Source of the DNA: Populus alba
Lineage: Eukaryota; Streptophyta; Magnoliopsida; Malpighiales; Salicaceae
DNA: 64,000 nucleotides
Assembly: GCF_005239225.2 (NCBI RefSeq)
Contig: NC_133299.1
Span: forward strand, 3,786,967 to 3,850,966
Direction of reading: 5' to 3'
The translations under genes were made by a program, and so were the position numbers. Below are positions 1 to 13,015 of this stretch, piece after piece (within the stretch, counting starts at the first letter, position 1; every line of letters starts with the position of its first letter). The notes below the pieces were generated by a model. It saw only the letters and a program-made list of their open reading frames with translations. It was not told where the DNA came from and did no database searches.

Positions 1-119
1 CCAAAATCATTCATGACCACATCAGCAGGAATGATAATTCCATGCAGCCACCAAATGTGAGGTAACGGAGAGAGTATCTAAGTCAAGGGTAAGAAAAAAG
101 TCATCAATATAATGCTAAC

Positions 120-1177
120 CTTCCCAGAATCACTTGGATTCTCAGCATAGATGAGCTGGAGAGGTGGGAGAAGACTGATATCCATCGGTGTATAGACACC
201 ATGGCCCAACTTTTCCATGTGATCTTTATTAAAATCCTGCAGAAGAGCATGTAACATATGTGAATCATTCTATTTTAACCAATTTGTTTAACATGTTTGC
301 ATTAGCACCTACCATGTAAACAAGGCCCCCGTAGACCTGTGCCACTCGATCTTGAAGACCAGCAATAATTCCAAGTTCTTTCTCTGCACTTAGTATAAGG
401 TCAGGCCTGATTTCTACTTTGACCAGATGCCTGACTTTGTAGAAGTCAAGAAGGCAGTTTAAGGCTGCACAAACAATTGCACTAGAACCTGAAAGTCCTG
501 TCTGAAACGTCAAAATTATAACTTAAGCGCTGTTTTGCAAAGAATTTAGAGGGAAAAAAGAAGGAAATTGCTTTCAGTACTACTCTACACGATCTGAGAT
601 GCATATATGACTGCACCCCATTTTCATTCTAAAGCAAAAAACGATGGCTTAAAACATAGATCTCAAGCACAGATCAGAGAATAAATAGAATGAAGAAAAG
701 TGGATGCACCTGGCGAGGAATGTTAGTGTCATATGACAGAGTAAAGTTTTCCTTACTAAGCTCAATATTATTCTCATTGCAATAGTTGTAGAAAACCTTA
801 CAGATTGACATAAGCAATCTTACACCTCCATAGTAACCCTCACTTTGCAACCGATTCACCTAACAAATAAAATGGCACATACACATCATTAAACAGCAAG
901 ATAAAAAATGCAACAATCATAGCACAAAAAGAGAAGAGAAGAGAAGAGAAACCAGGTGATCAAGGCCTGAGAACTGGACAAGATCATGAGTAGGATGTGG
1001 GGTGATGATGAGATGATGAGAGGGCTGCAGTTTGACAGTGGCCCAGAAATTGGCAAGGCTGAAAGAGATGGTGCGGCCATAATAAACATCGCTGGGATTG
1101 CCTAAGAGACCCACACGTGCATACACTTTGTGTTCGATTTCATTGCTTTTTCTTGATGATGGTGATTCCTCGTCCAT
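120..1177 (-). CDS. GLCAK: Glucuronokinase, 5' part (exons 1-4; 3' end outside window)
   Basis: GHMP-family sugar kinase that phosphorylates D-glucuronate to glucuronate 1-phosphate in the myo-inositol oxygenation route to UDP-glucuronate and cell-wall sugars; plant forms are expected in the cytosol. Exons read on the minus strand are 953-1177, 710-859, 313-501 and 120-236, giving about 227 residues out of roughly 360 usual for the family. All junctions are GT-AG and in phase. The N-terminal [15 protein letters not shown] segment is near residues 20-35. The GHMP phosphate-binding loop [14 protein letters not shown] follows PRQ at the exon 2/3 junction (near residue 126). The start is the first ATG before this conserved N-terminus. 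Exon 4 ends at an intron donor, and bases 1-119 are intron. Similarity to Arabidopsis glucuronokinase is from memory but extends along every exon. Confidence 0.93.
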
Positions 1178-1967
1178 TGCGTCTTTCTTTCTCTCTGTCT
1201 TTTGGCAGATCCACAGGGAGAGAGTTTGAGTTTGAGTTTCAGAGTTTGTGTTGTGTCCTGTTGCCGAGTTGTTTGTCTTGTATGATGTTTCGTTTCTTCT
1301 AATGTTTAATTTAATTTATTTTATTGTTAGGATTAGGACGTTACTTGAAGGCATGACTAGATGATGATGAGGTTGGTGTGATTGATTTGGTTAATCGCCA
1401 GGCTGGCCCAGTCGAGGAAAAGGCACCGCTTTTTCGGCCAGTTTGAAAAATCGTAGTTAGAATTATTTTTAAAAAGTATTTTTTATATTAAAATATGTTT
1501 TTTATTTTTTAAAAATCAATACATTAAAAAAAAATCCAAAATATATCAAAAAAATTAATTTTTAAAAAAAAAATATTAAATTTTTTTAGATAGAACAAAA
1601 ACAAGGCATTTAAATATTTTCTTAATCCATAAATTTTTTCATATTTTTAAATTATTTTCAATGTGTAAATAATACAAATATTTTTTTAAAATATTATTTT
1701 AATATATTTCCCAATAAAAAAATAATTATCATAAAAAAATATAAAATTCAGCATCTAATTTATATTCAACATAAAGAATAAAGCTGTTATGAGATTATTT
1801 TCTTGAAATGTCATGCATTGCGAGAAAAATTAAATCAATTAAAGAGAATCACAAATTCCTGCACCACAGGCAATAATTTAGTTACTGTACAATTCACCAG
1901 GAATGTACAAATGGAGTGTCAGCAGAAAAGGAACATGCCATGATTTCAAACATTAAACAAGGAAACA
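1178..1967. other. Intergenic: upstream region of glucuronokinase and 3' flank of GC6
   Basis: No gene is seen. The first 130 bases are pyrimidine-rich on the plus strand and are probably the glucuronokinase 5' leader. Positions 1465-1740 are an AT-rich dispersed repeat, listed separately. The bases next to 1968 are presumably the GC6 3' UTR. Confidence 0.6.
1465..1740. repeat. AT-rich dispersed repeat (poplar-type MITE-like family), degenerate
   Basis: Contains the family phrases: a run ending in aaagtatttttta, a block like aaaatcaatacattaaa, and then inverted counterparts (aaaatattattttaatata) toward 1700. The same phrases recur near 10.8, 22.4, 25.1, 30.8, 31.2, 36.9 and 45.5 kb. Termini are not resolved. 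Confidence 0.5.
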
Positions 1968-4900
1968 TTACTCTTCCTCCTTTTCGCTGTCTTCGGGCAG
2001 CAGCCCCATGTCATCTCCGACACCTTCAAGTAGTTTATCCACATCCTCCCCGAGCTCCGTTAACCTTGCGCTCAGCTTTTCGACCCTGCTCTGTTCTTGC
2101 CCTAGGCACACTAGCAAATCATTCAGCTCCGCTTCGCTCTCCTTCTGGGCTTCTTCCCTGGCTTCTGCTCTTATCGCCTCAACATCTGGAGGTGTTGAGG
2201 CTCCTCCACTCTTCAAGGCTTTCACTTCCTTCTCCAGATGGAAATTGGCCTGTTCGAGACTGTTATAGGCATCGGATAGGCTCTTCAGATCGGACTCCAT
2301 CTTTCCAGCTAGATTCTGGTACATGGATGCCTCTGATTCTATCTTGGCTTTCTCTGCCTTGAGCATCTCTATTCGTTGAGATGCTTCCTGAAGATCTCTC
2401 CGGAGTGTCTCCGCCTGGACTCTGTCTGAGCCCCCGCCCCCACTTGTCCTTTGTTCAGGTTGAGATGAGACACTCCCGCCTGTCTTGGCCAAGTTCTCAG
2501 CCAGAGTTGCATTCCGACCAAGAAGATTCTAAAGAAAAAAGAAAAATATAAACTGATAAATCAAATACATTTCCCTGCAGCTCTAAAATCCTTTTTTTAA
2601 AAACATAAATAAATAAATAACAGTTGCAACTGTTACAAATCTCCCTGTAACACATAATGAATGACATCACAGGTTACCAACACATATTAGAATGGCTTGA
2701 AACAATCAACAATGGCAACCATGGTACAATGACATTAATTCCCACGATAGTAATGTATAAGAGCAATAATTTAATTATGGGAACAGAGTGACGTTCTGGT
2801 CCACAGGTTCTGATCTAAATAATATGGATGGTCAAAGAAACCAAAAGCCTAAAACACTTTATGCGATAGCATACAAGAGGTCGGATAAGAATACTTGCAT
2901 CAGTGGTGCAGTTTTCTAACAATCAAATTTCTTCCTAATCACAGTATCAATCATCTTAGTTGTTCCCTTTTCCCGCTTTTGGATACTTTTTTTTAAGTTA
3001 TAGCTTCACCATTTGATGCTCAGTTTAATATGCAACATAACATTTGCCCAACAGGTAAAGCTGAGTACATCTAACATGCCCATAATCTATCAAGTAAATT
3101 TTAAAAGGTCCAGGTCACTTCAAAGCCTCAAAAGTTTTTTGGTGTCCATCATTGCATCCAGCTGAAGGATTAAGCTAAGACTGCTGAGAACCCATGACAT
3201 GCTCCAACTTTATTTAAATGTAAGGAAAGATATAACTAAACAAGGTAGCTCATGCTTAGCCATTTCCTTTTGTCTTTCAGGAGAATAAGCTGTATCCAGA
3301 AATGATTGAATAGAAAAGGTAATCAGCTCTAATACATAAAAAGTACCTGTATCTCAGAGCATTGCTTCTGCACAAATGATTTCAGCCGTTCTACGTAGTC
3401 TTTGTCACTTTCTCCTCTCTTTAGCTCCAATTCTGCAGGTACAACAGCCACCTCACTCTGTGGACGACTATATACATCTACAATTGTTTCTCTGATATTT
3501 CCTTCCAAACTCTTGACAAAGTTGACAAAATGAGAATCAAATAGTGATGAAAGTATAGGATGATCCTCATTCTTATGGTCAGATGAATCCTGCTCGTCAA
3601 CATCATCAATCTCTGCCATACTAGCAGCAGCAGATCTTGTCAATGGTTTATGAAGCTTTGTTGGCTTAACAGAGGAGAAAAGGAAGCTCTTCATCATTTC
3701 ATCAAACTTAAGAAAGTACGATGTGAGTCCAATCTTCTGACTTATGGCATCAACTACTGTAAAAGCATCCTTTCCACTCTCACCAGACTTGTTGTAAATA
3801 ACACACTCCCCCAAGAGAACTGCTCCCAACCCCCTTATGCACATCGTTGCAGATGGATTTGACACCAACTCAAGCAAATATGTTAGATGGGGACGTGAAG
3901 CTAGGAAGCACTGAATTGCATTGGGGCAGTCAGCTAGCCAGGTCACCAGCAATTTAAGAATAATTGGTTGAACATACGAGTTCTCTTTTGTACTTGTTTT
4001 TCCATCTTTATTTTTCATGTTGGAAGCAAGGGCCAAGTATTTAACCATGCGGTGCATTAGTGGCTCTGGAGCTCCTAGGGATGGTGTGGGTGACTCAAGC
4101 TCAATGCGCAGAACCTGCAAATGTTTTCTTAAAATCAGATAATCTCGAAAAAGACAGGAGGGGAAGGGGGTTCACATTTCCCTTGAAGAAAACTACATGC
4201 GATGGGGGAAAAACCAAGTCCACACTTGTTTCTCCCTTGTGCTGGTATATGGAAGAAAAACTGTACTAGTACGTGTGCACACTCCACTTACCTAATTTAT
4301 CCAAACCCATACTCCTTATCTCCCCGCATGGATTCTTGATCAATAGTATCCATAAATAATTGTGTTGGCTCAACAATCAATCAAAGGCGGTAAAAAGAAC
4401 ACTCAAAAAGCAGACCCTACATTTCTGGTGTATGTTGAAAGGGAAGTGGTTGCAATAGACAGAGTAGCTAAACTTGCAAGGAGTTCATTTCCAGGTGCTT
4501 TTAAGCATCAATTTACCAACCCCTCACAAAAGGAATACATTACAGGGGACACTTGGAAAAAGAAATAAAGCAGCAACCATATAAAATGCGACTCTTGCAA
4601 CCATGAAAGCAACAACTTTCACAGGTTATATGTATCATTAAAGATGATGTTTGAATTTTCACTTCAAAAGAATAAAACATTTATCAGAATTCAAAACAGG
4701 AATGGAAAGTGGAGAACAGGAACTCAATCCATCGGTCAGATACAGGATAACATACTTTGAGATGCATTTGTATCATGATAATTTTAAAAGAAACAGTCTA
4801 AATCCATGGAAACAAAAACTATAATTCATGAAAGACAGATAAAATTACAAACACATCCCCTCTAGCCATAACTGCACCCTTGATTTGTTTCAAAATCAAC

Positions 4901-7900
4901 TCATTGACAAGCCTCAATTTACAACTACTACGCCTCCAACAACACTTCTTGAATCCATCTCTAGTCACTCCATTACCACTTCTTACATCCACTTCCAACC
5001 TCCAGTATATCCAGTCAAACCTTTCTGAATTGTCCATTCCATACCAACTAAGACCTATTCTTAATCACCTTACAAAACTGCTCATTGAAAGCAATCAAAT
5101 GCTAACGAGTACAAAAGAAGCACTTGCTATTCAAGTTGTTAGTGTTTAGCAGCATTATCTGATAACTCAGCAAAAAGATCAACAAAAAGAAAGAAAATGA
5201 AACCACTTGGTCTAGTTGAATCTCTCTTCTTAAGATGATTCAACTTTTAAAGCAGGAAATCTATTGTTCAATTTCCCTCAGTTTTTTCACTTTCTGAATA
5301 ATTTCAGTAACAAAAGGTTTTTTTTTTTTCATTGGGAAAAATTGTTATTAAATCAATTGTTTGGAGCCTTTTCTTTCTAATGATTGTATCTTGTGACAAC
5401 AAATCTTTCCTAGGAGAATTAAAAGTATGTGAAAGGGGAGTCAAATATGAGCAAGACAACAAGAGTTTTAGTGGTGATGGTGTTTGAGATGGGTTTGAAT
5501 TTTTGTGGCAAATGGAGAGGTATGAGATACCACAAGTTTGAAAGATGAAAAGAGAGGCAGAACTGAGTTTAAAATAAAATAAGAGATATAGTGGTAAGTT
5601 TGACTAACTTTGCATGGATGCAAGCTTCTAGTTGGTGGATTTGAGAGTCTCATTTTAATATCTTGAATATCATTTTTCAGTCCCACGTCCATGTTAAAAC
5701 AGAAGAAGAAATATAAGAGATTGCATACCCTTTCCTTGCACTGGATATTGTCCCTGAGTATATGAGAAAGCACACTCGCAGCCCTGCAACAAGTCTGGAG
5801 TTCAAAACATTAGATTGATGGTTAACATGCAGCAAGTACCAACATGTATATTTAATGCTCCATAAAGTGCAAGCAACATTTAGGAGCAGATGCAAATTTG
5901 ATGAGACCATTTCAGGCATTTCTATTCCTATTTCTTTGTCATTGGATATTATGCAATACCAAAACACTGTATTACCTCAAGATCACCATCACTTTCACCC
6001 AAAGTAAGACCATGTAACAGCATGCTGTGGAAAAATTAGAGATAAGCCATAAAAAAAAATTATCTGTTAGTGCGGCAGTGGAGTTTAATCAAGGCAATAA
6101 AACTTGATACATATCCTGGTTCAAACTAAACTAATTAAAAAGTGCACTAGTAAATGCACTTGAAATATACAAACCTTCCAAATGACATTCTCACATCCTC
6201 TTCAATGGGAGCATGAGTCATTGAATATGGTTGAGGTATTAATGTGGATGCTAACATTGTTTGACCATCAGAATTTCTCTGGAAAAAAAATACAAAATAG
6301 TCAAATAAGATTTGGAGACAGTAATGGATTACACTTTTAATAACACACAAATTAAGAATGTAAATAACTGATAGAATTAGCATAATCATCAACTACATTA
6401 ACATAACCCAAAAAAGGATATTACACAGCAAATACATTAATTAACCTCACAAAAGCTCTTAAAAACGTGGTCAGCTTCAATGAACTCTTGCACACTGGAT
6501 GTCCGCAAAATGATTCGAAGAATAGAATTCAGAGCCGGTTCTACTTGTGGCTGCTCACCAAGAACTTTGCTTGCAAGAGTATCAAGATTCTTTGGGTGTC
6601 CAACAATCAAATCACCAATGCACCGCAATGCCTGCCAAAGTGAATAATCTTTGAGTAAATGAATAAGCTTTGGTGACTGTTTGGAAATACTTAGAATAAA
6701 TCACCATCCAGAAGAACCAACAAAGCTTTATCCCATATGATAACCCATAGTCTTTCACAAATTTTCTTCATTTGAGATGGCTATAGTGCCTTATTTTACA
6801 ATGACAACAAGAAGAAGGTCCAAGACTTACCGCACAACGTACAGGAATAGGAGCCCATTGGCTTTCGACACCCAACAATAGAAGATAGTCAAACACTTTA
6901 TTCTGCAATCAAATCAACAGATTTAGGATGGAGTATTATTATACTATCAGAAATTATTGGTGCTGATAAGTGAGCTTGTAACAAACCTGAACCAGGACTG
7001 TTCTATTTGTCAGCTTATTCATATCTTTTCCAGGATCAGATTCTGAACCTCCCATCAATAACAAATTAATTGTTTCCAAGGCACTGAGCAGATTAATTGT
7101 CTACTGGCAAGACATTTGTATCAGAAACAGCAAAAATCACTGGTAAGGCTTCCAAGACAACATGCCCAAACATCTAGAATGCTCAAACTACAGAAGAAAT
7201 ATTAGCATTTTTGGCAATCAACTGTCTAACCTTCTGTTGGGTAAAACTGTAAGCACTTCCACGTAGCTTCAAGATTGATATTATAGCATCAAAGCCCAAT
7301 GTCTCCCTCAGGAGTACCTAAACCACACGCAAAATATTAGCAGCTCAACTGGAATATGTGCATCAGAAACTATACCAGAGAAGCTACAAACCTGATTGGA
7401 AGCATTGTTGCGAAGAAGATTGTTCAATAGTTCAAGACAGTCCTGTGTAAAGACCAACGTTAGATTACATTAGCAATGTGTTAAAAGATTTCTTCAATGC
7501 TTATAAAAATAAATTAGACTAGACTACAGATATAACGAGGGCTGTTTTCATTTTATGCTCCAGACATGGAGCAAAAAACAAGGTCACAAAAATATGTTAG
7601 AGCATGTCTTCTGATAAAAGATTAGATGAAATTCGAACCTTTTCCCATCCCTATCCCCCATCCTAGAGGGGAAAAAACAAATGAATCTAGATAATATATA
7701 TATATATATATGGTATTCAATTTTAGCATCTCATTAAAGAAAATGAAACAATATTTTTTTAGTTTTCAGTTTTTCATCATTTACTGTGCATTTCTCAAAA
7801 TTCTTGCAATGGAAGCAAATACCCCAAATATCCAAGGAAGATTACTTCAGTCCATTTCTCAACCAAAGCAGTGGACAGCATCAACAGGAAACAAGCTAAG

Positions 7901-10373
7901 AACAGTTCATGATTATAAGAATCCTACCAACCAGTTCAATTCAGGTCACAAAACATTGGCCACAAATGCATGTGAAAGTGGCCTCTGTAATCAATAGCTA
8001 TGATCAGAATGTGATGAAGAAAATGAAAAGTTAGACTACAGAGTCTAGAATTGCACATGAAAAGGGGGGGAAAACTAGAGCTTTAGATGAGAGTTGTGCA
8101 AAAGAACTACATAATTTACATAAAGAGCCAACAAAACAAAAGGGTCTATGTACAGGTACAAGTGATCTAGCAGCAAGCAAGCTAAACAAGTTAACAGGAC
8201 TAAATTAAAATTGAGATGAATGTGAATCACCTGCACAACAACACCGCCTTCTGAACCTCCTTCCTCTTTGATAATGCTAAAAATTTTCTCAAATGCACCT
8301 TCAAAGACTAAAATTTTTTGAATCTCCTAGATATTACAAAAATAAATCAGTAAGTAACAGAACAATATGCGCACCAGTATGTATTCGGTTATAAGTACAA
8401 AAAATGAGTGTAAGAGATGACAAAGAAAGAAACACCTCACCTCAGCTTCTCGAGTCAGGTGAGTAAGAAGCAGCAAGGCCTCATTTCTTATAACCTGAAA
8501 GCAGACTAGAAATTATTTCACAAAAAAGCACAATGGCATAATATATATATAAGAAGAAGTGAACAGCACAATAAAAAATCGAAATTAATTTGATATTCCC
8601 ACCTCCTATTTTAAAGTTTCATAAAGCAAAGAACAAAGGGTTCCTTTTAGTGTCAGGTCATCACTTTACTCTTTACATGGATAGCTGAAAGTTCTACATT
8701 GAAATGAAACCCTAGGCAACTAAGAACTTCTTAACAAAGAAATAGCTGTTCAGTTAAAGAGTTTTGAACCTCACGATCCATAAGCATGTCCATGAGCCGA
8801 GTTATTCCACGTGGAATGGTCAGAATTGCTTCCTGTAACCTGAAAAGGAACTCAGAAAGAGTCTTTCCAGCATAACTAGAAAAATGAAATACACCAAGGT
8901 ATAAAAAGAAGATATATGTTGTGAATCCATACCTATTTTGAGAATTTGTGAGAAGCGCAGTCAAAATTTGAAGGGTATAGTATCGCACATAGAAATCTTC
9001 TTCTGACTGCCAAAAGAAACAATCAACCAAACAGCAAAAGAAAATGCAATCAGAAAGGTCTCATTTGAACTATAAATGTTAGAAAATACATATACAGGAC
9101 TCTCACCAATAAACTGAGAAGGAGAGAGATGTTTTCTGCTTCCCGTGAAAGCAAATCAGTATTCATTAAAGCTGGTTGGACCTCGTTCTGTGGCCCCTTT
9201 GCATGATCAATAGGCGTCAAAGCACTAACAAGAGTTTCTAGGGCACCTCGAATCTGCTCAGAATAACATTCATTTTCGTTCACAATGAATTCGACCAAGA
9301 AACTTATTAAGATAAAAAAAAAATTCAATAATAACCAATCAAAGAGGCAAAGAAATGACCATATGGGCGGATTAGGCAACCAAAAACTTCAAAAAAAGAA
9401 TGAATAAGCTTCAGCTAGCAGAAGAGAACCATCAATCCCAAAACTTTATAAAGATGCAGATCAGATTATTGGAAAATACAAGACTATCACAGCCAAACAC
9501 TATACAATTCAATGGTTTAGTAAAACAGATCCTTCATTTTTATTTTTCCACCAACATATTGATAATAAATGCATTCTTAAGAAACATGTCAACCAAAAAG
9601 GGCAGAAGGACAAAAATAAGGAGAAAAGGCGAGAAAGAAAGAAATAGAAAAAGAAAAGTAAGTAAAGGATAAGGAAGAGAAGATTGGAAACCATTTCAAC
9701 ATCATCTCGCTCCTCCTTTAAGACACCCATAAGTACAGGAAACCCTGCAAGAGAAGTAAACGAAGCAACTTATCATATGTCAAAGATAATTCAAAAAAAA
9801 AATAAAAACCAAAATGAGAAAGAAGCACACACCCATTGCTCCAAAAGCTAGCTGCGCACCCCGACTTTCAGCAACGACGGACTGAAGCTCAGCCATAGCA
9901 TTCCTCCTGTCGTCTGGTAGGACACCATTGCTTATCCGATCAAGTAACCTTTCAACATAGCTATGGACACAAACCATGTCAGAAAGACATCACCCAACAG
10001 CCCCAACTACTAAAATAAAAGCAAAACCTATTGATCCAAATAATGGTAGACAAGATGCTACTCCATACAAGGCAAAGCAAAAAGACCAAAGCAGATACAG
10101 CATGAAATTCTCCAACATTAACTCAAAAGGAAAAGGTAAGAGAAACCAGTTAATTTTGTTTACCTGTCTTCATTAGAACCAGAATTGTCGTTGCCGAAAA
10201 CAAGCCCAACCATTCCCTTGATCATCAAAATAAAAAAGATTTATATATCAATTAATCGAACATGCATAATAACAATTAAAAAAACGCAAGTGCAGTAATA
10301 GTAATAAAAATTGGAGGAAGCAATTAGGAGAGAGAAGGGCGATCATGACCTTGTAACCGGACACCAAATCCAT
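1968..10373 (-). CDS. GC6: Golgin candidate 6 / MAIGO4, p115-Uso1-type vesicle tether
   Basis: Golgi-peripheral tether of the p115/Uso1 family that captures COPII vesicles at the cis-Golgi; in Arabidopsis it is needed for storage-protein export from the ER. I traced 19 in-phase exons on the minus strand: 10350-10373, 10164-10216, 9833-9960, 9692-9744, 9107-9253, 8933-9006, 8770-8839, 8441-8494, 8231-8326, 7392-7442, 7231-7317, 6987-7100, 6831-6902, 6446-6631, 6175-6278, 5976-6024, 5729-5794, 3347-4114 and 1968-2528. They join to about 918 residues, close to the 914 I recall for Arabidopsis. Residues 1-730 are the helical armadillo-like head, starting MDLVSGYKG and including EEDFYVRYYTLQILTALL. 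Residues about 760-890 are a coiled coil (SLSDAYNSLEQANFHLEKEV). The protein ends in the acidic tail PEDSEKEEE. All introns are GT-AG, and no frameshift or internal stop is present. Confidence 0.95.
7690..7711. repeat. (TA)n microsatellite in a GC6 intron
   Basis: About ten TA units in the intron between the exons at 8231-8326 and 7392-7442. It should vary in length between alleles. Confidence 0.85.
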
Positions 10374-10579
10374 GTCTCAGGCTTATTAGCTTGATAATAA
10401 CCAGAGCAATACCTCTCTCTATTAATGATAATAGAATCGATATAGATATTAAAAAAAAAAAGGAAAACCCTAGTGCTCGGGCAAGGTGAGGGAGGGAGAT
10501 CGAGTGAAGTGAATAGAGAAGAAAAGGGAAAGGTCAAAATTGGATATGGGCGTCGTTATTTCACTTGCGCTTTCTGACA

Positions 10580-10606
10580 CCCCCCCCCCCCCTCTTTTTT
10601 TTTTTT
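10580..10606. repeat. C13 tract followed by a T tract upstream of GC6
   Basis: Thirteen C, then TC, then about twelve T, roughly 210 bases upstream of the GC6 start codon. On the gene's sense strand this is an oligo-A then oligo-G run. It is prone to slippage and sequencing error. Confidence 0.85.
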
Positions 10607-12095
10607 ACTTTTTTATCTGAGCGAGAAAGCTGAAAAATGATCTAAATGGAGTCACGTTGACCTTAATCACAGTTTTTTTTTAAATAAAAAAAATAGCATG
10701 GTTAAAAAAAATCATAGTTCTAACTCGCGAGCTTTTAAAATCTGTTTATTTTTATTTTAAAAAAATTAATTTTTTTTTTTTATTTTTATTTTAATTTAAT
10801 TTTTTTTAATTTTTTTTAGATTATTTTAATGTGTCAATATCAAAAATAGTTTTTAAAAAATAAAAAAATATTATTTTAAAATATTTTAAAATAAAAAATA
10901 CTTTAAAACATTACCACACATCCAAATTAAAATACTGCAAGTAATAACCACGGTTTTTTTATATATAGCACAACAGTTGCTGGAGTAAAGGTGTTTTTTT
11001 TTAATGCAACAAATTTTTTCAAAAACTATAATTTTTAATTGTTTTTTTTGGTTAATTGCGCTATTTTCTAAAATATTCCTTCACCTAAGATATTTTCTCA
11101 AAACTTTTAAAATTTTATTTTAGTTTAGAAAAACACCAATAATTGAGTCAAATTTGTTTTAACACTAATTTAGGTGTTGAAGGGCTTAATTGTAATTCAA
11201 ATCTTTTTAAAAAAACTAGTTTGTATTTAAAAATTATAGAAAGAATTTTGGAAAAGCTATCCAAAAATAAACTTGAACCCATGTAACTTACAATATAGTT
11301 TACATTAAATATATTATAAAACTGGAATTAACCTGATAAGTTAATTTGAGGTTTAAATCAGACCGAGTTCATATAAAAAATTGCTATAAAACTTTTTTTT
11401 TAAATACTAGATTCAACAACACTCGACACTCAGGTGAGATCTAATTTATTTTTGTTTTATTTAGAAAATAAAAAACACCATTTTAAAATAGTGATGAAAA
11501 TCCTAAATCTACAAACCAGGCAAGCCCATGAGCAGAAGAGTTTTCAATTTAAGGCTTTTGTATTCTTGTATGGGTTGGTTTTCTAAGCTTTGAATAGTGA
11601 AGCCCACTGCAAGCCCATGGCTTAACTATACGTTGCATTCTCTCTGCATAACATGAGTTGTGAAGTTTTTTGTAGCTAAAATTCCTGTGAAATTACGAGG
11701 TAATCCTGTACGAGGTAAAATTATATTGGAGCATATCCTCTCTTTTCTCTCTCTCTCTCTAAAAACTTTGGACTCGTTTTGGTCCATTAGAGAGAGCATG
11801 GAGCAGCAGCACGAAGGTCATGGTTTTACTGGGGGTCGAAATAAGAAATCTTATGCTTCTAGAACATGATTCATGTTTATACAATGTATTGATTTACCGA
11901 GAGACTCATGTTTTTCACATTGTGATGGATTAATGAAAATACAAGAGTTCATAATCTCGCAATGTCTTGCTTGTTGTATTGTTAATAAGATCATTTTATA
12001 TTTGATCTCATTTAATACAGTTAATTAATTAATTGTAGTATTTCAAATAGTGATTTTTTTAGCGACTTATTCTTCTCTACCTTTATTTTCCATGC
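10607..12095. other. Intergenic, no gene seen; includes one dispersed-repeat copy
   Basis: The AT-rich stretch holds a dispersed repeat at about 10765-10915 (listed separately). Around 11740-11800 there is a short CT run and an inverted tctctctc...agagagag arrangement. No coding exon is recognised. 11500-12060 could be the left part of the decayed hAT element that follows. Confidence 0.5.
10765..10915 (-). repeat. AT-rich dispersed repeat (MITE-like family copy)
   Basis: Reads as the reverse complement of the copy at 25085-25225: ttttttagattattttaatgtg, then a T/A block, then aaaatactttaaaaca. Degenerate copy. Confidence 0.55.
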
Positions 12096-12099
12096 CAAG

Positions 12100-13015
12100 A
12101 GGTATAAGAGGAAGAATAGATTTAACATGGGATTATTACAGAGAAGCTACTTAATGTGAGATGTAAAAAAAAATTGAATGCTTATATTTTGTTAAAGTTT
12201 TTGTGAGAAATGGTGTCAATTGATTCAAACGATATTTAGTTGGAAGTAACAGAGAAGTGGACAATCCCACAAACATCCTCTATTGTTTATCATTAAATTC
12301 TTTTTAAATCTTTAAAGGAATGTTGAAAAGAAATGAAAAGCTAGAGAAATGCAAGCATATTTCATTCTATTTTGTGCACAAGAGCATGAAAAGAGGATAA
12401 TTAGATGATTAGAAAATAATGACGATAATGGAGATGACGACGACAATGTCATTTCTAAAAACTAAATGTTACCACCAAAAGGATGCCAAAAAAAGGAAAG
12501 AATAAAAGCACTAGTAGCAATTATGGAAAATATAGAAAAATTACAATATTGGAGACATATTTCATGTCGAGAATAACTCATAGTGCTTAAAAGTATCTCT
12601 AAAATTGCTGGCAAAACAAAGTAGCAATTCAATGGTGTGATCTTTTTATATATAAATGGATGAATAATGCATGTATGCCATTTAAAATTATTAATGCTCT
12701 TTTATTATCAACGTGTTATAAAAGCTGTAAAAACTATAGGTCTTGGTTATAAAAGACTAAGCTTTCATACTCTTCGTGGTTATTACTTGACAAAAACAAA
12801 TGATAAAGTGAAAATATATGTTAAGAGTTATCAAGAAACTTGAAAAAAGACTACTTAGACACCAATATGGATAGAAAAATTAAAAGATGAGAACTTTAAT
12901 TAAATTCTTAGTATATTATCCTAAAAGAATAATTTTTTTGAAGTTTATGGATGCGTCAGATGCCTCAAATACTATTGTGTTGTTGCATAAGTTATGTTAT
13001 AATGACTAAGCTGGA
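12100..13015 (+). pseudogene. Decayed hAT-type transposase (BED finger remnant plus DUF659)
   Basis: Remnant of a hAT-superfamily DNA transposon. Near 12205-12260 the translation reads NGVN-stop-FKRYLVGSNREVDN, like the end of a BED zinc finger; the stop is TGA where Arg (CGA) is usual. Around 12650-12840 it reads WMNNACMPFKIINA and then TIGLGYKRLSFHTLRGYYLTK, KVKIYVKSYQET. After a frame change it reads RTLIKFLVYYPKRIIFLK and DASDAS, as in the DUF659 domain of hAT transposases. Several stops and at least one frameshift make it non-functional. Terminal repeats and an 8-bp target duplication were not found. Identification rests on recalled family motifs. Confidence 0.75.

Noticed and set aside
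1916..2362. 148-codon plus-strand frame opposite the last GC6 exon
   Set aside because: Antisense shadow of a GC-richer coding exon, without family similarity.
5780..5790. Acceptor at ttgcag before GGCTGCG for GC6 exon 17
   Set aside because: It breaks the frame. The acceptor at ctccag (exon start 5794) restores TCCRAAS, which matches the family.
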